The position numbers were made by a program, and so were the translations under genes. 64,000 nt of DNA from Nereocystis luetkeana (taxonomy: Eukaryota > Sar > Phaeophyceae > Laminariales > Laminariaceae): assembly GCA_031213475.1 (NCBI GenBank), contig JARUPZ010000036.1, positions 496,001 to 560,000 on the forward strand. The letters are read 5' to 3'. Shown here one piece after another: positions 46,901 to 57,059 of the stretch (its first letter is position 1; each line of letters starts with the position of its first letter). A model generated the notes under the pieces. It was given only the letters and a program-made list of their open reading frames with translations, made no database searches and was not told the origin of the DNA.

Positions 46901-49900
46901 TAGCGAACGGTCCTTACTTTTTCGTCCAGATTAGTAGGTCGTAGGGTTGGCAGGCGTGTCCGAAGGAACGCTTCAGAGTTGGTCATCGAAAGGGTAGGGG
47001 CTGCTCATGGAAGGGCTAGTGGTGGGTGTTCGGCTCGTGGCTGCCTATCGCAGGTCAAACGGCAAGAGGTACAACGAGAGGGACACTCAAAATCGCACTC
47101 ACCAGAGTCACTGGCAGGGCACACAAGACCGGTCGCAGAATGCACCTTGCCGCCGTAGTTTCTTTCGATCATACTGGAGTCAGTGATGGCTGCGTAGGGC
47201 GAACTTGCGTCCTCCAGGCTATGTGGAAGGGGGGGTGTTTGGCCCTTCCAATGCGCCGTCATGCAAAAAAAATAGTGCCGTTTCCTTGGGGTGCTGCGGT
47301 AGACATTATTGAGTAGTGCTGTTTGTTATTTGCGTTTTCCAACGGGACGCATAGCCTATTTTCTGTGGTCACGGGCGTTTATGCGGTTTCGTGGACCACC
47401 CTTTCGTTCGTTTGGCGTCGTTTTTTTCCCCCAACGCTCAGGAATGGGCCGTGCTGTTCCCGTCACACGTGGCTTGCTACCCGGCACTGTCCATGAAGCC
47501 GTCTTGGGTTCTACCGCTCAAGACGCTATTCAAGGTATCCAGATATCGGACAGAACACCGATCCCCCCTGCACGATCTAGATTTTTCAGAGCGCACATAA
47601 TTTCCTGGTCTGTACCGGAATGATCGTTGCTGTGGTTGTTGTTGTTGTTGTTGTTATTGTCTGTTGTTGTTTGCTGGTGGTGGTGCTGCCGCTGCTGCTG
47701 GTGTTGTTGCTGGTGGTGGTGGTGGTGGTATTGGTGGTGCTGCTGCTGTTGCTGTTGTTGCTGTTGCTGTTGCTGTTGTTGTTGCTTACTGTAGTTGTCG
47801 TTGACGTTTTTTCTTGGCGTTTCGTCTCGTCCGGACCGCTGCTGTCCTGTCACCTGTCAGGTGTCTTCTGTATCCGACGAGCGCTGCCCCTTCCCGGGCC
47901 TGAGGGGCCTAAGGCTGGAGACCATCGGCCGGGCCTACTACCTGTGCTTCGCCAACTGCAGCTCGAGGTGAACCGCGGGAAAGGGTGCTACGCCTCTGTG
48001 CCGTGCTTACCGTCTCCTAGAACAAAACGATGAATGTATTCCTACAACTTCAAGATATTAACCAAGTATTATCACCCCATGCCTACTGTGTTTAGTGTCG
48101 ACGACCTTGCGATGGAACCAAACTGGGAAACATGCCCCCCGTATATGTTGATCACGCTCGCTTGAAGATGTGTGATGCCTCCGTGCTGTGATTTTGCGGC
48201 CCACTCTCGCATACATACGTGATGCCTTCTTAGATTTTGCGCCTACCCGGCGATCCTGCGGTGCAGTACGTGTTGTTGGCTTTTGGCCCTCTGCAGTGCG
48301 GCTTCTGTTGTCCATACGAACACTTGCACTTGATTGTTTTGCGTGTACATTCTGGTTGCTTCTTGCGGCCGATACGGGTCTGTGCGGAACCAAAGTTTCG
48401 CCGATTGCTGGAAAGGTTTATGGGTGATCAATGGCACGGAAATACATCCCCGTGTCTATTTGGCCTCTCGTTCACCCCTTGATTGGACTTTGTGACCCTG
48501 CAAGGTCAACGACCCAGCTGAGCGTACTTGGGCCTGATAACCCCGCTCGCTTATCCCCTAGCTTGCCCCTGCTCATACTTCGCTACGTTGTTGCTGTCGT
48601 CATCTCGCATCGACGACATCGTGCCGTGCGTGGTGGCGGGATGTCCAGGGACAATTGGTTGTCGGAGATCCTGCGGCTCTCGAAAGGTGGCACAGTCGAT
48701 CCTCCTTCCGGTGAGTTATACCCTCGGCGTCTCTATCAGTGTGTGCGTGGTTTGACGCATGTGATAGAACAGCACTTCAGCTCGTTCTAGCGATCGTCTT
48801 GTCATGATACTATCTTGGTGTTTCCTCGCTCCTGCTTAGAGGCAAAGTTACCGCACGATAAGCACACAGACGACCCGCCTCGCAAGAAGAATTCCTCTTT
48901 GCAGCGGTCAACGTCCCCGAGGCACCGCGAGCGACTTCACCAACACGAAGTGATCTCATGAAACGGTGACGCGTTACTGGGGACACCCTTGTCAGTACCG
49001 ATACAAAATTGTCAGAGTTGCACGAAAAAAGAAATCGACACCCCGCGTTTATGGGGGGTTCCCAGACACACGGGGGGGGTGTATTCATGTCGTGCATGGC
49101 CGTAGTCGTGTGACCATAGACCCTCGCATACTTACAATGCCGGGACGGAGCACGTCGGGTTTTCACCGACAAGGCGGACATCGCTTGCACCAAGCGCGAA
49201 GCGCCGTGAGGTGTTGAGGGAGCCGCATGAAGGATGAGCTGCATCCTTCGAAGAACCGCTTGTTAAGTGGACTTGCAATGGATGACAGGTTGGAGTTAAT
49301 TGGTTTGTTTTCTGGTGTGGCCACTCCCAGAGACAGCAATGCGCATGCTATGTATCTGCCTCGTGTGTGCCTTACCATATACACACTACGTAAAACGATC
49401 ATTCCCCTTGTGCGAGGTATAGGTTCTCCATCCCGCACAAATAGTCTAAGAGGATGACCGCCAGCAGCCGAACAAAACGGAACCCTGGTTGTCTTGCTCA
49501 AGCAGTGAGAGGCGTGTTTTACAGCGTCGTCGCCAACCACGGCCAACCCAACCTATTTGTAGGGGGAGGGCACGCGGGGGGGGGGTATACTACGTAAAAC
49601 CAAGTAGACCTATTTCTGCAAAATTTTGCCAGTTGCTTAGTTTGTCCTGGATGTTCACCATTCTAGGTTGTTTCTCATTCTGACCTGGGAATGAATGTAC
49701 TGGTAGGTCGTTTTATCTTGTTTTGATGTACTCCTGAGTAACATGATATGTACTTGTTTTCTCTAAACAGGGGCATGTATTAATAGGAGACACTCATCCG
49801 AGTCGCGTTGGCAACTGCGAAGGGCTCGACTAACCGCATTGGTTGCTGTTCGGTTGTCGTTTTATTTGCAGTAGCGCTTGAGCTGCCCCAAGACCACCGA

Positions 49901-52900
49901 GAGATGTACGTGCTCAAGACGACACAGTCGCGCGCGCCCGCGCGGCTGATCCTCAACGCCCGAAGGCCGGGTTTCGATATCCCGGACGGCGTGTTCAAGC
50001 AGGGAAACAGACCGGGGGAGAGCGATGCGGCGACAATTCTGTCAGGCAAGGCAAATGGGCATTTGCCTCCTTCGTGTCGCCCGAAACGATCATTCGCCGG
50101 TGCGGTAGCCCCCGTGTTATTTGGTTGAGCGGGAGCATAACAAGTCCGACTATTTAAACCGCAACATTGTCTACGGTATGCCCGAACTCTTGCTTGTTGT
50201 CTCTCTCTGTAGATCGAGAGTACGCATTGGTGTTTTTTTCTTCCCCCTTGTATCGGCTGTTGTTTTAGTGTGTTCAGACCCCCCAACGTATATATGTATA
50301 TGATCGTTGTTTTACGAGGCGCTATCCGACACACCTCTCTCCTGCGCAAGATGATGTAGCTTGTACCGCTGGGTAAGTTCTCTGGGAGTGGCGGCCATTT
50401 TCTTGCCCTGATCGACAATGCGGACGAACAAACCGACAGATGGCTCAAGTCACCAGCAACAACAGCAGCAGCCGTGGCAGCTTTCGGCGGAGGTGCTACG
50501 GTCTGCCTTCGCGGTTAGCGCCGACCCGGGCATCGAACAACTGGTGCGCTGCGAGGACGAAATTGTATTTTTCGCCACCTGTCGAACGCGACAATGGCTG
50601 CAATCGAGCCGCCTTGCGTACCTACGCCTGTGTTGCGTGATATCGCTATATACCACGTGGGCGCAACATATCTATCGAAAGCACGTGCTGCTGTATATAC
50701 TTGCGGAAGCTATCTGTCCCTCGGCCTCGAGGGATCAAGCATGGTGTTTTAGTGCTTATCACGTTCCCACGGGTGCACTCATATTTGCTTCTGTTTGTTT
50801 CAATTAGTTTTCCTTATCCTTGAAACTGCCAGGAAACCAACCATTGAGTAGAAGCGCGCTTTCGTTTCGGCACTGGTTTCGTTTGTTGTCGACAACATGC
50901 TCGTCGGTTTTCCCACGTCCGTCGCGCTTTGATCTGCGCGGCGCTAGCACTGGACCCTTGCCGCCGCCGCAAGCGATCTCCAGTCGTAGGTTTGAAAAAA
51001 ATACCCGTAGTTGGGGTTTGATGTGCTTCGTAGGGCTGTGAGTTGCCTGAATGAGTGAAAGCTCGCCGACTGTAGTGCTAGTTGGCTAGACCTTACCGTA
51101 GAGTTGCGTGCCGTAATTTGAGGAGGTCCACGTCTTTATCTTATATTTACCTGCCATATTTGTTTGTGACTCGTCTTCAGTTTTATGTAACGATATAAAA
51201 CTGTGAGTCGGTTGATTGGCCTGCTTCGACACCCAACTAGTAAGTATTAATAATATGTGGCCGTCATGTCCAGCCAAGGTATGCCTCGCTCACCTATTAA
51301 CTAGACCATCCTATTACGGGGGGGCATAATAAATAGGACCTACGGTGAACATAAAAACCTATATATTTCGCTATTTTTTACAACAGGATTTGTTCCTTCT
51401 TACTAGGGTCCCCCGTGATGAGCATTTATTTATTCCTGGGGGGCTTTTTCCTCCGGCGGATTGGTTAGGTCTAAGTAAAACTTGACATTTAGGTCACCAC
51501 ACCTCCACATTTAAAGTGCGTGTCGTGATGCCTTACTCACAGCTCTATTGTTGTGGCGTGCGTTTCTTTTGCAGATCCCGTTCCTCGATCTGGCGTCAAC
51601 CTTCCGGAAAGTTGACCTGAGCAGCCTCGACCTCGACTCCGATGAGGCCTTGTGCTTCTTTGCAAACCTCTACCACTTGCTCGTGATGCACATGCTGCTC
51701 GTCCTAGGCCCTTCGCCTTCCGCGAAGGTGAGTACAGGGGGGGGGGGGGGCGTGCCGCTTGTGCGGGAGAGCAGTGGCTGTCGCCCTCTGTCGTTTTTTG
51801 TTGTTATCGTTTGTTTTTGTTTTTGCCATCCGGTCACCCTCAATTTTCGCTGTTGTAAGCTTTTTACCTTTTTTCGATGCCCAAGTTTTCATATTCCTCG
51901 CCGGTGCCGTCGTTGTCGCCATCTTGGCATCTCCATTCTGGCCCTCTTGGCATACCCCTTCTGGTATAACTGCTCACGTGGTGTACCGATTTGTGGCCGT
52001 GCTATCTCACCTCCTTCGTTTTAGGTACCAGCGTGCCCTTCCTTGCGAAAGAAGCATATATACTGTATCGATGGCTGCCGACGTAAAGTGAACGAACTGA
52101 TAGGTGTGTGTTCAGCCGATCGCCCGCAATGAAAACACCATCTGAGTGGTGACACCATGAGACAAATAATAATCCTATCGGCGTTTATCTACGCCGGAAA
52201 CATGAAACCGGCACAGTAGACTGTCAGGTATGTACTTTGCGGTCTTCCATACGGTGTACTACGCGCCTCTCCGCGGCGCTGACAGTGGTGTTCCGAGTCA
52301 TCGCTGACGGGCTCTTGGGCTCCCATGGCCGCCTGTATTTGTATCTATATCGCTGTTGCCTGTGTCTAGCGACGAAAGCGTGGCGCAGCTCGAGGAAGTA
52401 TGGCATGTGGGGCAACTTGCCGACAGCTCCGCGCAAGCACTAGAGTACATCGCGGAGAACGTCACTTCGCTGCGCTTTCGTCGCGTAGGTCCTAAGAAAT
52501 TACATAGCCGTTGACCCCGTCCGCCGCCCTAGTCCCAACCTCGTCTTTGCTGCGCTGATGCACGTGCTGTTTTTTAGCAAAGAGAGTTGCGCAATTTCGA
52601 AACCAAAAACAACCACAACTCGCCCCGGCACCTTCACCCCCGTGACTATTGTACTGCGTTTTGTACCCACACTTAAATCTTAGTAGTTCTCTCAAGTAGG
52701 GTGTTTAGTGCTGACAGCGTTAATCGTCATCGATCAACATTCCGTTATTTTGTTGGTCATGATCCGTTTGTTGTGAAACAAATTAAAACGCGTGCTGCAG
52801 GAGTGGCCGCTGAATTACGTCCAGGTTTCCTACGAGGTTGGAGGCGATGTGTTTTCCTTGCAGGAGTTGGAGCACTGCGTGCTTAGGGGTAGGCTGCCGA

Positions 52901-55900
52901 GGCCCAACCTGAAAGACCTCCCGAAGCGTTTTGCGCCTTTGCCGCCCGAGAACGATGACCACTACTTCTACAGGTTGACCAAGGCGAGATCACAGCCTCG
53001 GGGGGTTTCAACGTTCCGAGATTGCCCGGCCTCCGTTTTTGACACATTCACAAACCTGCGATACAGTACATAGTGCCAAAGTTTTCTTTGTTGTTAAATA
53101 CAGTAGTTCAAGACATTTTTCACCTTCGAGACACACAATATCGTGTACCGGGGTACAGGTTATGCGTTTGAAGTTGCCAACCCAGGGACTACCTTATACC
53201 TGCTCATATTCTCACCAAAAACTCCCGGCTCGCTCGCGTTCGGCGTGCGGTGGCTGATCTACATGTCACGTCTTCCCGACAAACACTGGGGATATCGTTT
53301 CCATCCCTCCACTCTGATCCAGATCCCCGACGCAGACACGCCTACTCCCCTTTGCCAATAATCCGCGTTTTGCTCGTTGCTGAGTTCGCGTAGGTGGTAC
53401 CTGTGCGTTTACGGACAAACCTATCCATTCCAAATGAGGTGTTTCGGTTGGGCGTTGAGTCCACGGCTCTTTTTGTCGCTCTTTGTTGACGAAAGGGAGG
53501 CGGCATGGCGTCTTTCGTTCTAGTGTCTGTTTCGTTTTCTCGTGCCAGTAAATGAGAACGGGTATGTCTCGATCTGCGGCACATCATTTGTGTCCTTTTG
53601 AGGGGATAAGGAGCCAGAGGCTCTCCAACACTAACACCACCTAAAATCTGAAAGTCAAAGATCTAACGTGATCCTTACGCCATCCTTTTCTCTGTACAAA
53701 TTCTGGCGATGGACAGCAAGCAGTGCGGCACTCCCAGTCCTGCTCAAATGCTCACCGCAACATTCCAGTTTTTTAGGTCTATGTTTTTCCCACTTACTCT
53801 TGGCAAGCCCCGCACATGGACGCGTATTTGATTCCCCCCCCCCCCCCCCTCCTAAGCCTCGCCGGCGCCTCTGCACATATTGAAAGCCTCGTTTTGTTTT
53901 GTTGGGATGACATTTATACGATATTGGCGATGCGCAGGCGGACGACAGGATGAGCCTGTTTCTGAACAATGGCTCCCAGTCCAACCCCCCCGTGGTGATG
54001 TTGCTGACCCCGAGTACGATGAACGAGCAGCTCAACAGCGCCTGCAAAGCGTTTGTGGATCACACGGTCAAGGCAAGTCCTATCACAACCACCGCTGCTT
54101 CAGTCTTATTTTTTGTACGTATGCTGCTTGTTGTGACACTTATCATACGTGGTACCTGGTACCTGGTATATAGCAGTGGTGGGAATCTCCGCTGCTCTGC
54201 GTTGGTTACTTTTTTTTTCGTATTTTGCTGTGACTCTAGTCATACGGCACGTGGTTGCGGGTACCAAGGTTTAAAACAACACCCACATCAAGGTTGAGAG
54301 ACTGCGGTTTTATCGAATGCGCTATACGTACAAGCCATCCAACCCGTTTAGGGTCGCAGTCCCATTTTTGAGGCAAAGTAGTTGGAAGTTGGGTGGTTTG
54401 TCCCCAACGCGGGACTCTAGTCCTGAAAGGGTTGCCTCGTTAAGGACTGCACTGCCTTGCTTAGGACTGCACTCCTGGTTTGGAGACATATGAAACTACA
54501 GTAGTATTAATAGTTGAAATGATACCCAGATGTAAGTGTATATCCAGTGCACCAGTAAAAGGGCCGGTTCCTGCAAAGTTTATCCCACACTAACTCCATG
54601 TAGTTTGCCCCCCAAAACGTGGGTACGGTTCTCAAGGGGTTGATTTAGTTGAGTGACATCGCACTCCCGTCGGTGTCACGAGGTCTAGGTCCGCTCAATA
54701 CGCCAGTTTAGTCGATTCCTCTGCGCGTTGGTTGATACATGTAAGTACAAGTTTACCTATTTAAGACAAGGGCTTGTGATAGACCGATTTAAGACGAGTA
54801 TGGGTTTGTGACCCTTTTAGGGCAAACTGCGGTCCCTTCTTGGGGACAAACCAGTCAAATTCTAACTATTACGGGGGGCCATAGTTAACAGGACCAAATA
54901 TTGTTGGTAAAAATGGTTAAACATATAGGTTTTTATGTACACCATAGGTCCTGTTAACTATGGTCCCCCGTAATAGTTTGTCCCCGAAACGGGACTGCGG
55001 TCCTAAAAGGGTCAAGAGAGGTGACAATCGCTCGGCACACCTGTTTCGCCTTTTGTACCGCAATGATATAAAATCCTAGAGAAGAGAAGTTGAGAGAGCT
55101 TCACTTCGACTGGTCCCCACCTCCTTCATTAACCGTACCTCCACTGTTTCGTACCTGGTGTATAAATCGGGTGCCGATTTGGCGCTCTTCTGGAAACATC
55201 TTGTCAATATTGCGGGGGGATTTTGATATAACATAACATATCATACAGCAGTATCATAGTATTCGGCAACAACTAAGGCGTGTAAACGTACTGAAGGGAG
55301 ATGCATGCTTTATGGGTCCATCATGAGTTCTGAACACTATGTATTACGATGGCCCCCCGTAATCGCGGTACGTTCCGGCGACGGCATGCAGCGCACGTGT
55401 GCTGTCGCCATTGCATTGTCACGAAAATTGTGGGGGAAACGGAAAAGGTTCACGTTTTTTTGTCTGGCACTGTCCTTGTTTTTGTTTTTGTGTTTCTGGC
55501 GGCGACGTATAGTGTCATGGGGTCGAAATTTTCATCTTCACGGAGATACACCTGACATACTCTCATACTGTGTCTCTCATGTTCGGTGTACGTAGAATGA
55601 CCGTCTATGCGTATGATGCCTTCTCGTTGAACAGACAGACCCCAAGCGAAGGCAGATACTTGTGCACAAGGCCTTCCAGCTGTACGCGAGAGATCTGAAG
55701 CCCCACGGCACCTCCAAGGACATGGTCCGGTACGGGCTGCGCTTCGCCGGCAGATCCGTGGTGCAAGCGCTGTCGATGCTGGACGTTGACATCTCCCAAG
55801 CACACATGAGGTGAAAAGGATGCCTATGAAGGCCTAACCCTTTAATGCCTGCACACAGGTTTCAGTGATTTCAGTGACGAACTGAACTCCAATTAATGTA

Positions 55901-56779
55901 GGATTGTTTTACAGTAGTAAAAGCTCTAATATGACATGTCCATCATAGATTGAGGTCTTGAGCATTGGTTGGTAGGTGCTACTGGTGTACAGGGGGGCGG
56001 AAAATGAGTACGTAGTGCGGTAGTGCTACTGGTGTACAGGGTCTTAGTGGAAAGAGTTTATATGCCTGGATGTTTTGAGGGTATCTGCTGATTCGCAAAG
56101 AGCCGCTTGTGAAATGGTCGGCCGGCCAACTGGCTCGGGGACCCAAAGGAGCACAAAGTTTAGGTTGGTGCCGTGCAGCTGTTGTTGTCCCCGCCGAGTC
56201 AGGTGTGGGAAACCTGCCTATAACAGTAGCCTACAACAGGAGCCTTCAGCAATAGACTACGTACTGCGGTACGTGAAAATGTACCGGTAAAAATCTGACG
56301 TTAGACACTTTTAGATCCTCGGCTGATTGGGACTCTGTTGAATACCCTCGAAGACGTCGACTCTCTAGGAGGCTGTTCTGCCTGCGGCCAGCGTGTTTGT
56401 TCTGCGCACGACGCTAGCACCTCGGTGTCTTTGGACATTTGGTTTTCAGCTCGCGAAAAGATTGCGAACAGCAAAAAAGTCGGTACTGAAAGTGTTCGTT
56501 TCCCGCTCGCAGAGAAATTAACCCATATGTCAACCCTTTCGAAACCGCCTCGAGGTAGGTTATCCGCACATCGCGTCAAAACAGAACTGAGACTACATAG
56601 CAGCCCCCCGCATAGGGTTTGCCCGCATCCCCAACCCGCTCCTAACATTTTCTTTGGACGCTGTCACCTGGGATGGGTTTGTGCGTATCGTGCATAACAA
56701 CAGGTATCACCCGTACCTTCTCAAGTGCCACGAGAACGAGAACATGACTCTCTTGGATGTTCCTGACGCACCTGCGTAA
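22826..56779 (+). CDS. DUF1769-PH-DUF547 multidomain protein, 30 exons
   Basis: About 1,440 residues. Exons: 22826-22914, 24916-25036, 25507-25587, 26431-26520, 27056-27190, 28483-28604, 29837-29983, 32881-33095, 34143-34318, 35427-35528, 36043-36165, 37511-37591, 40297-40404, 41714-41862, 42861-42945, 43480-43624, 44038-44414, 44979-45298, 45682-45909, 46551-46656, 47442-47534, 47861-47967, 48649-48710, 49872-50099, 50440-50564, 51575-51727, 52801-52973, 53949-54072, 55635-55810, 56704-56779. Phases match at all 29 junctions. Parts: DUF1769 (about 45-270), disordered and acidic middle, PH-like (about 1000-1085), DUF547 (about 1195-1400). Start at the GCCATGG context is inferred: the frame has no ATG upstream before a stop. 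The end is TAA, but GTAAGT overlaps it, so further exons are possible. Function unknown; the PH domain suggests membrane or phosphoinositide contact. Confidence 0.8.
24539..24650. mobile_element. MITE-B copy 4
   Basis: ATTACGGAGGACCATAGTTA and TAACTATGGTCCCCCGTAAT arms with core CATAAAAACCTATATATTTA. Confidence 0.82.
24662..24747. mobile_element. Short palindromic element D (also 9389-9473)
   Basis: AATCAGAACCCCACGACGGA near the left is complementary to GGGTCTGATTA at the right. Both copies share CACG(A)(T/C)GGACC and a CATATTT(T)GG block. Confidence 0.55.
24916..29983 (+). CDS. DUF1769 (UPF0590) domain, six exons
   Basis: The exons spell the family in order: MSMQGRTDIFANAESPIEFE then NDFFKGRMLFLLRC; WDPHFEGKNRMFEMQIQGKL then KLLPKGE; VYMGGELDERPKQGLVTQTV then SKIVMGFAKQ; MVKSLHYSFGERRP then ESPHVTFPLYRVMDWFVVTP and EGEK; APPSLGGDVV then WRTDVTYTMCFHS; NTVNFQEWSVINVPGQGSLD then LNTFLCKQPVSVVVYDF. 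The F-x-G-R, HFEGKNRMFE-QIQGK, YMGGE, PHV-FPL, TPEGE, YTM-FHS and W-V-NVPG blocks match the DUF1769 pattern I know from fungal UPF0590 proteins. The biochemical role of the domain is unknown. For the exon at 28483 the acceptor GAG keeps the frame; TTAG at 28476 would not. Confidence 0.85.
25199..25331. mobile_element. Decayed MITE-B with related element D
   Basis: Starts CTATTACAGGCGGCCATAGT, then continues into an element sharing CACGATGGACCCAAAAA and a TTTGGTTATGATTACTA end with 9389-9473 and 24662-24747. Confidence 0.55.
26222..26290 (+). repeat. Short dispersed repeat R4 (also 28703-28762, 31191-31260)
   Basis: AGCTGTGAGGTCGA, TTCGT-GAAAC and GAGCTGTGT-ATAC words occur in order in three introns of the giant gene. 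Confidence 0.6.
30290..31150 (+). repeat. Degenerate large tandem repeat in intron 7
   Basis: CCCAGAC, CAGACAACA, TACAACGCT, TTTATCGGA(G/A)CCTGCGATC and GACCGTTTAG/GACCGTTACAG blocks recur in two to three imperfect copies of roughly 350 bp. Confidence 0.5.
31365..31585 (+). repeat. Dispersed repeat R2, intronic copy
   Basis: TTTCAGGGCAGATCGGTCCC to CATGATCTGTCTGCC, colinear with 11300-11580. Confidence 0.75.
32881..37591 (+). CDS. Disordered region after DUF1769, five exons
   Basis: Exon 32881-33095 (DKSYMFRCTLSNESPGYVAQ and SKMMSGMPRSERGVG) must end at GTGTGT (33096), not the nearby GTAGGT, to stay in phase with 34143-34318 (DEQTDHDGLSSSRRLLLSLD and KSYYVSVFPTPEDK). Then 35427-35528 (EASGKGLVKSGDILPLLMEG), 36043-36165 (LISPDAPTATPKQATNVAFL and MPAGVQ) and 37511-37591 (VFKVGGGVGTFRSDFFYGGD and VVVLQHP). 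The last reads like beta-strand sequence continuing into the exon at 40297. Ser/Pro/Asp-rich and probably unstructured otherwise; no family recognised. Confidence 0.7.
36645..36785 (-). mobile_element. tRNA-like element (second family), with a relative at 36187-36262
   Basis: On the minus strand, GTTAGCTAAGTGGACAAGGT (A-box-like) is followed by GGTTCGAGTTTCACCC (B-box-like). 36187-36262 shares TTTGATCGT-AA-GGCACCA-CGGC and GTGAAGGTTC-AG. The spacing is too long for a tRNA; probably SINE fragments. Confidence 0.5.
37263..37376. mobile_element. MITE-B copy 5
   Basis: The core GACCATAGTTAACAGGACCT to TTTGGTCCTGTTAACTATGG is nearly identical to the nested copy; the outer ends have decayed (CTATTAATAGTGTG). 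Confidence 0.82.
37811..38135 (+). mobile_element. tRNA-headed SINE, copy 2
   Basis: The head (37811-37890) has a D-arm-like GGTTCAAGTGGTTAACC (A box) and a T-arm CCTGGGTTCGAGCCCCAGG (B box) but no clean 7-bp acceptor stem. It runs straight into the body shared with 16268-16545. This fits a pol III tRNA-derived SINE rather than a functional tRNA. Confidence 0.82.
39075..39325 (+). repeat. Dispersed repeat R2, intronic copy
   Basis: TTTCAGGGCAGATACCATTC, GTTGACGGGGTGG, CGTTTCTTGGCC, GATCCCGCACAACATCTCAT and GATCTAGATGATC, in the same order as the other copies. Confidence 0.72.
40297..46656 (+). CDS. Middle region with acidic tract, eight exons
   Basis: 40297-40404 reads PSASKIHFVVKGIDSGRPLA to WSDWE (weak donor GTCGGT; alternative GTGTGT four bases on breaks phase). 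41714-41862 ends NAMTISHR. 42861-42945 is a Glu/Asp block (six consecutive Asp codons from a GAC run). 43480-43624 reads VDDGLSDSDPECYSDADKAE onward. 44038-44414 begins DDVSSLRVGIPAWVEFFHRD with a Thr/Ala-rich tail whose 3' end is uncertain. 44979-45298 is Ser-rich after SVRLINHEISEIQRWEAYSR. 45682-45909, which has no ATG, ends SPYRLLCEAVSAPGELDRHF. 46551-46656 ends CLSESHWRE. No catalytic motif is visible. Confidence 0.65.
41462..41565. repeat. Hairpin-forming inverted repeat
   Basis: CGCGGGTCGGGTCGGGT is followed after about 20 bp by ACCCGACCCGCGGGCCGGGT; the flanks AGGGCTGTTCAAGGGTCA and TGACTCGTGAAGAGCCCT also pair. About 100 bp in intron 13. Confidence 0.7.
43035..43245 (+). repeat. (GTT/GCT)n trinucleotide tract, intron 15
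   Basis: Interrupted TTG/CTG triplets; antisense frames read poly-Gln/Asn, which explains the long false ORFs here. It starts about 90 bp after an exon that itself contains a GAC run. Confidence 0.85.
47442..48710 (+). CDS. PH-like domain, three exons
   Basis: EWAVLFPSHVACYPALSMKP then SWVLPLKTLFK; VSSVSDERCPFPGLRGLRLE then TIGRAYYLCFANCSSR; DNWLSEILRLSKGGTV. The pattern of a W-x-V-L strand with an aromatic 'cYp' strand, a Leu-x-Leu core, the 'G-R-x-Y-Y-L-C-F' strand and the closing helix with invariant Trp (DNWLSEI) matches a pleckstrin-homology fold. Basic phosphoinositide-binding residues in the first loop are not obvious, so lipid binding is uncertain. Confidence 0.65.
47627..47800 (+). 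repeat. (GTT/GCT/GGT)n trinucleotide tract, intron 21
   Basis: A long run of GTTGTT, GGTGGT and GCTGTT triplets ending about 60 bp before the PH-domain exon at 47861. Confidence 0.9.
49075..49590 (+). repeat. Dispersed repeat R1, copy 2 (in intron 23)
   Basis: Same order of blocks as 1325-1865 over about 500 bp, with scattered substitutions, also ending in a poly-G run. It lies inside an intron of the giant plus-strand gene. Confidence 0.8.
49872..50099 (+). CDS. Linker exon between PH and DUF547
   Basis: After TTTGCAG the exon completes a Val codon and reads ALELPQDHREMYVLKTTQSR and continues through ILNARRPGFDIPDGVFKQGN to DAATILS. Two ends fit phase 1: GC donor at 50046 (CAG/GCAAGG) or GTGCGG at 50100, the latter adding 18 residues. 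Either joins to the Asp codon opening 50440. No named family. Confidence 0.6.
50440..56779 (+). CDS. DUF547 domain, six exons
   Basis: 50440-50564: HQQQQQPWQLSAEVLRSAFA to CEDEI. 51575-51727: IPFLDLASTFRKVDLSSLDL then DEALCFFANLYHLLVMHMLL, the DUF547 'AFxxNLYNxxVxH' helix with Asn to His changes. 52801-52973: VQVSYEVGGDVFSLQELEHC then VLRG, the family 'Y-IGG-x-x-SL-x-x-IEH-x-xLR' block. 53949-54072: MSLFLNNGSQSNPPVVMLLT, matching 'fAL-x-G-x-xS-P-P'. 55635-55810: RRQILVHKAFQLYARDLKPH then GTSKDMVRYGLRFA. 56704-56779: YHPYLLKCHENENMTLLDVP then DAPA and stop. DUF547 occurs in plant and protist proteins, often beside DEP and glutaredoxin domains; its activity is not established. The donor of 54072 is GC (AAG/GCAAGT). 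Confidence 0.87.
51311..51420. mobile_element. MITE-B copy 6
   Basis: CTATTACGGGGGGGCATAAT and TAGGGTCCCCCGTGATG arms, diverged centre; inside intron 25 of the giant gene. Confidence 0.78.
54340..54433. mobile_element. MITE-A copy 6
   Basis: AACCCGTTTAGGGTCGCAGT paired with GGGACTCTAGTCCTGAAAGG; diverged. The next 200 bp contain further decayed fragments of the same family. Confidence 0.7.
54810..55013. mobile_element. MITE-A copy 7 interrupted by MITE-B
   Basis: The left part GACCCTTTTAGGGCAAACTG to CAGTCAAATTCTA and the right part TTTGTCCCCGAAACGGGACT to TAAAAGGGTC are separated by a complete MITE-B (54866-54976). The outer element must therefore have been in place first. Confidence 0.88.
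54866..54976. mobile_element. MITE-B copy 7, nested
   Basis: 111 bp with long terminal inverted repeats, CTATTACGGGGGGCCATAGT and the complement, and near-perfect symmetry of the inner part (ACCATAGGTCCTGTTAACTA). Confidence 0.88.
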
Positions 56780-57059
56780 GTGTCACGGTCCAATGGCTAT
56801 AGATGTCAGAGCCCCCCCTACCATTGAAACGTAGAAGGCACTGATCAGTTTTGTTCATGTTTGATTCTTAGTTGTGTCATGGCCGAAGGCGGACCATTTC
56901 GGTCTGACATTTTGGCATGATGTGCTGTGGAGTTGGAGAGTGGTGCTTGACAATTTTGCTGTTGACGCGTTTTCATTTTGAAAAATGCGGTGCCGGCACA
57001 AAGCTCAGACACAAAAAGGTGCCCGCAGATGTTTGAAAGCATTTTGCATCGTTTCTGTG

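Noticed and set aside
53143..53361. 72-codon plus-strand ORF between DUF547 exons
   Set aside because: It breaks the phase between 52973 and 53949 and does not match the family; direct joining of the flanking exons does.
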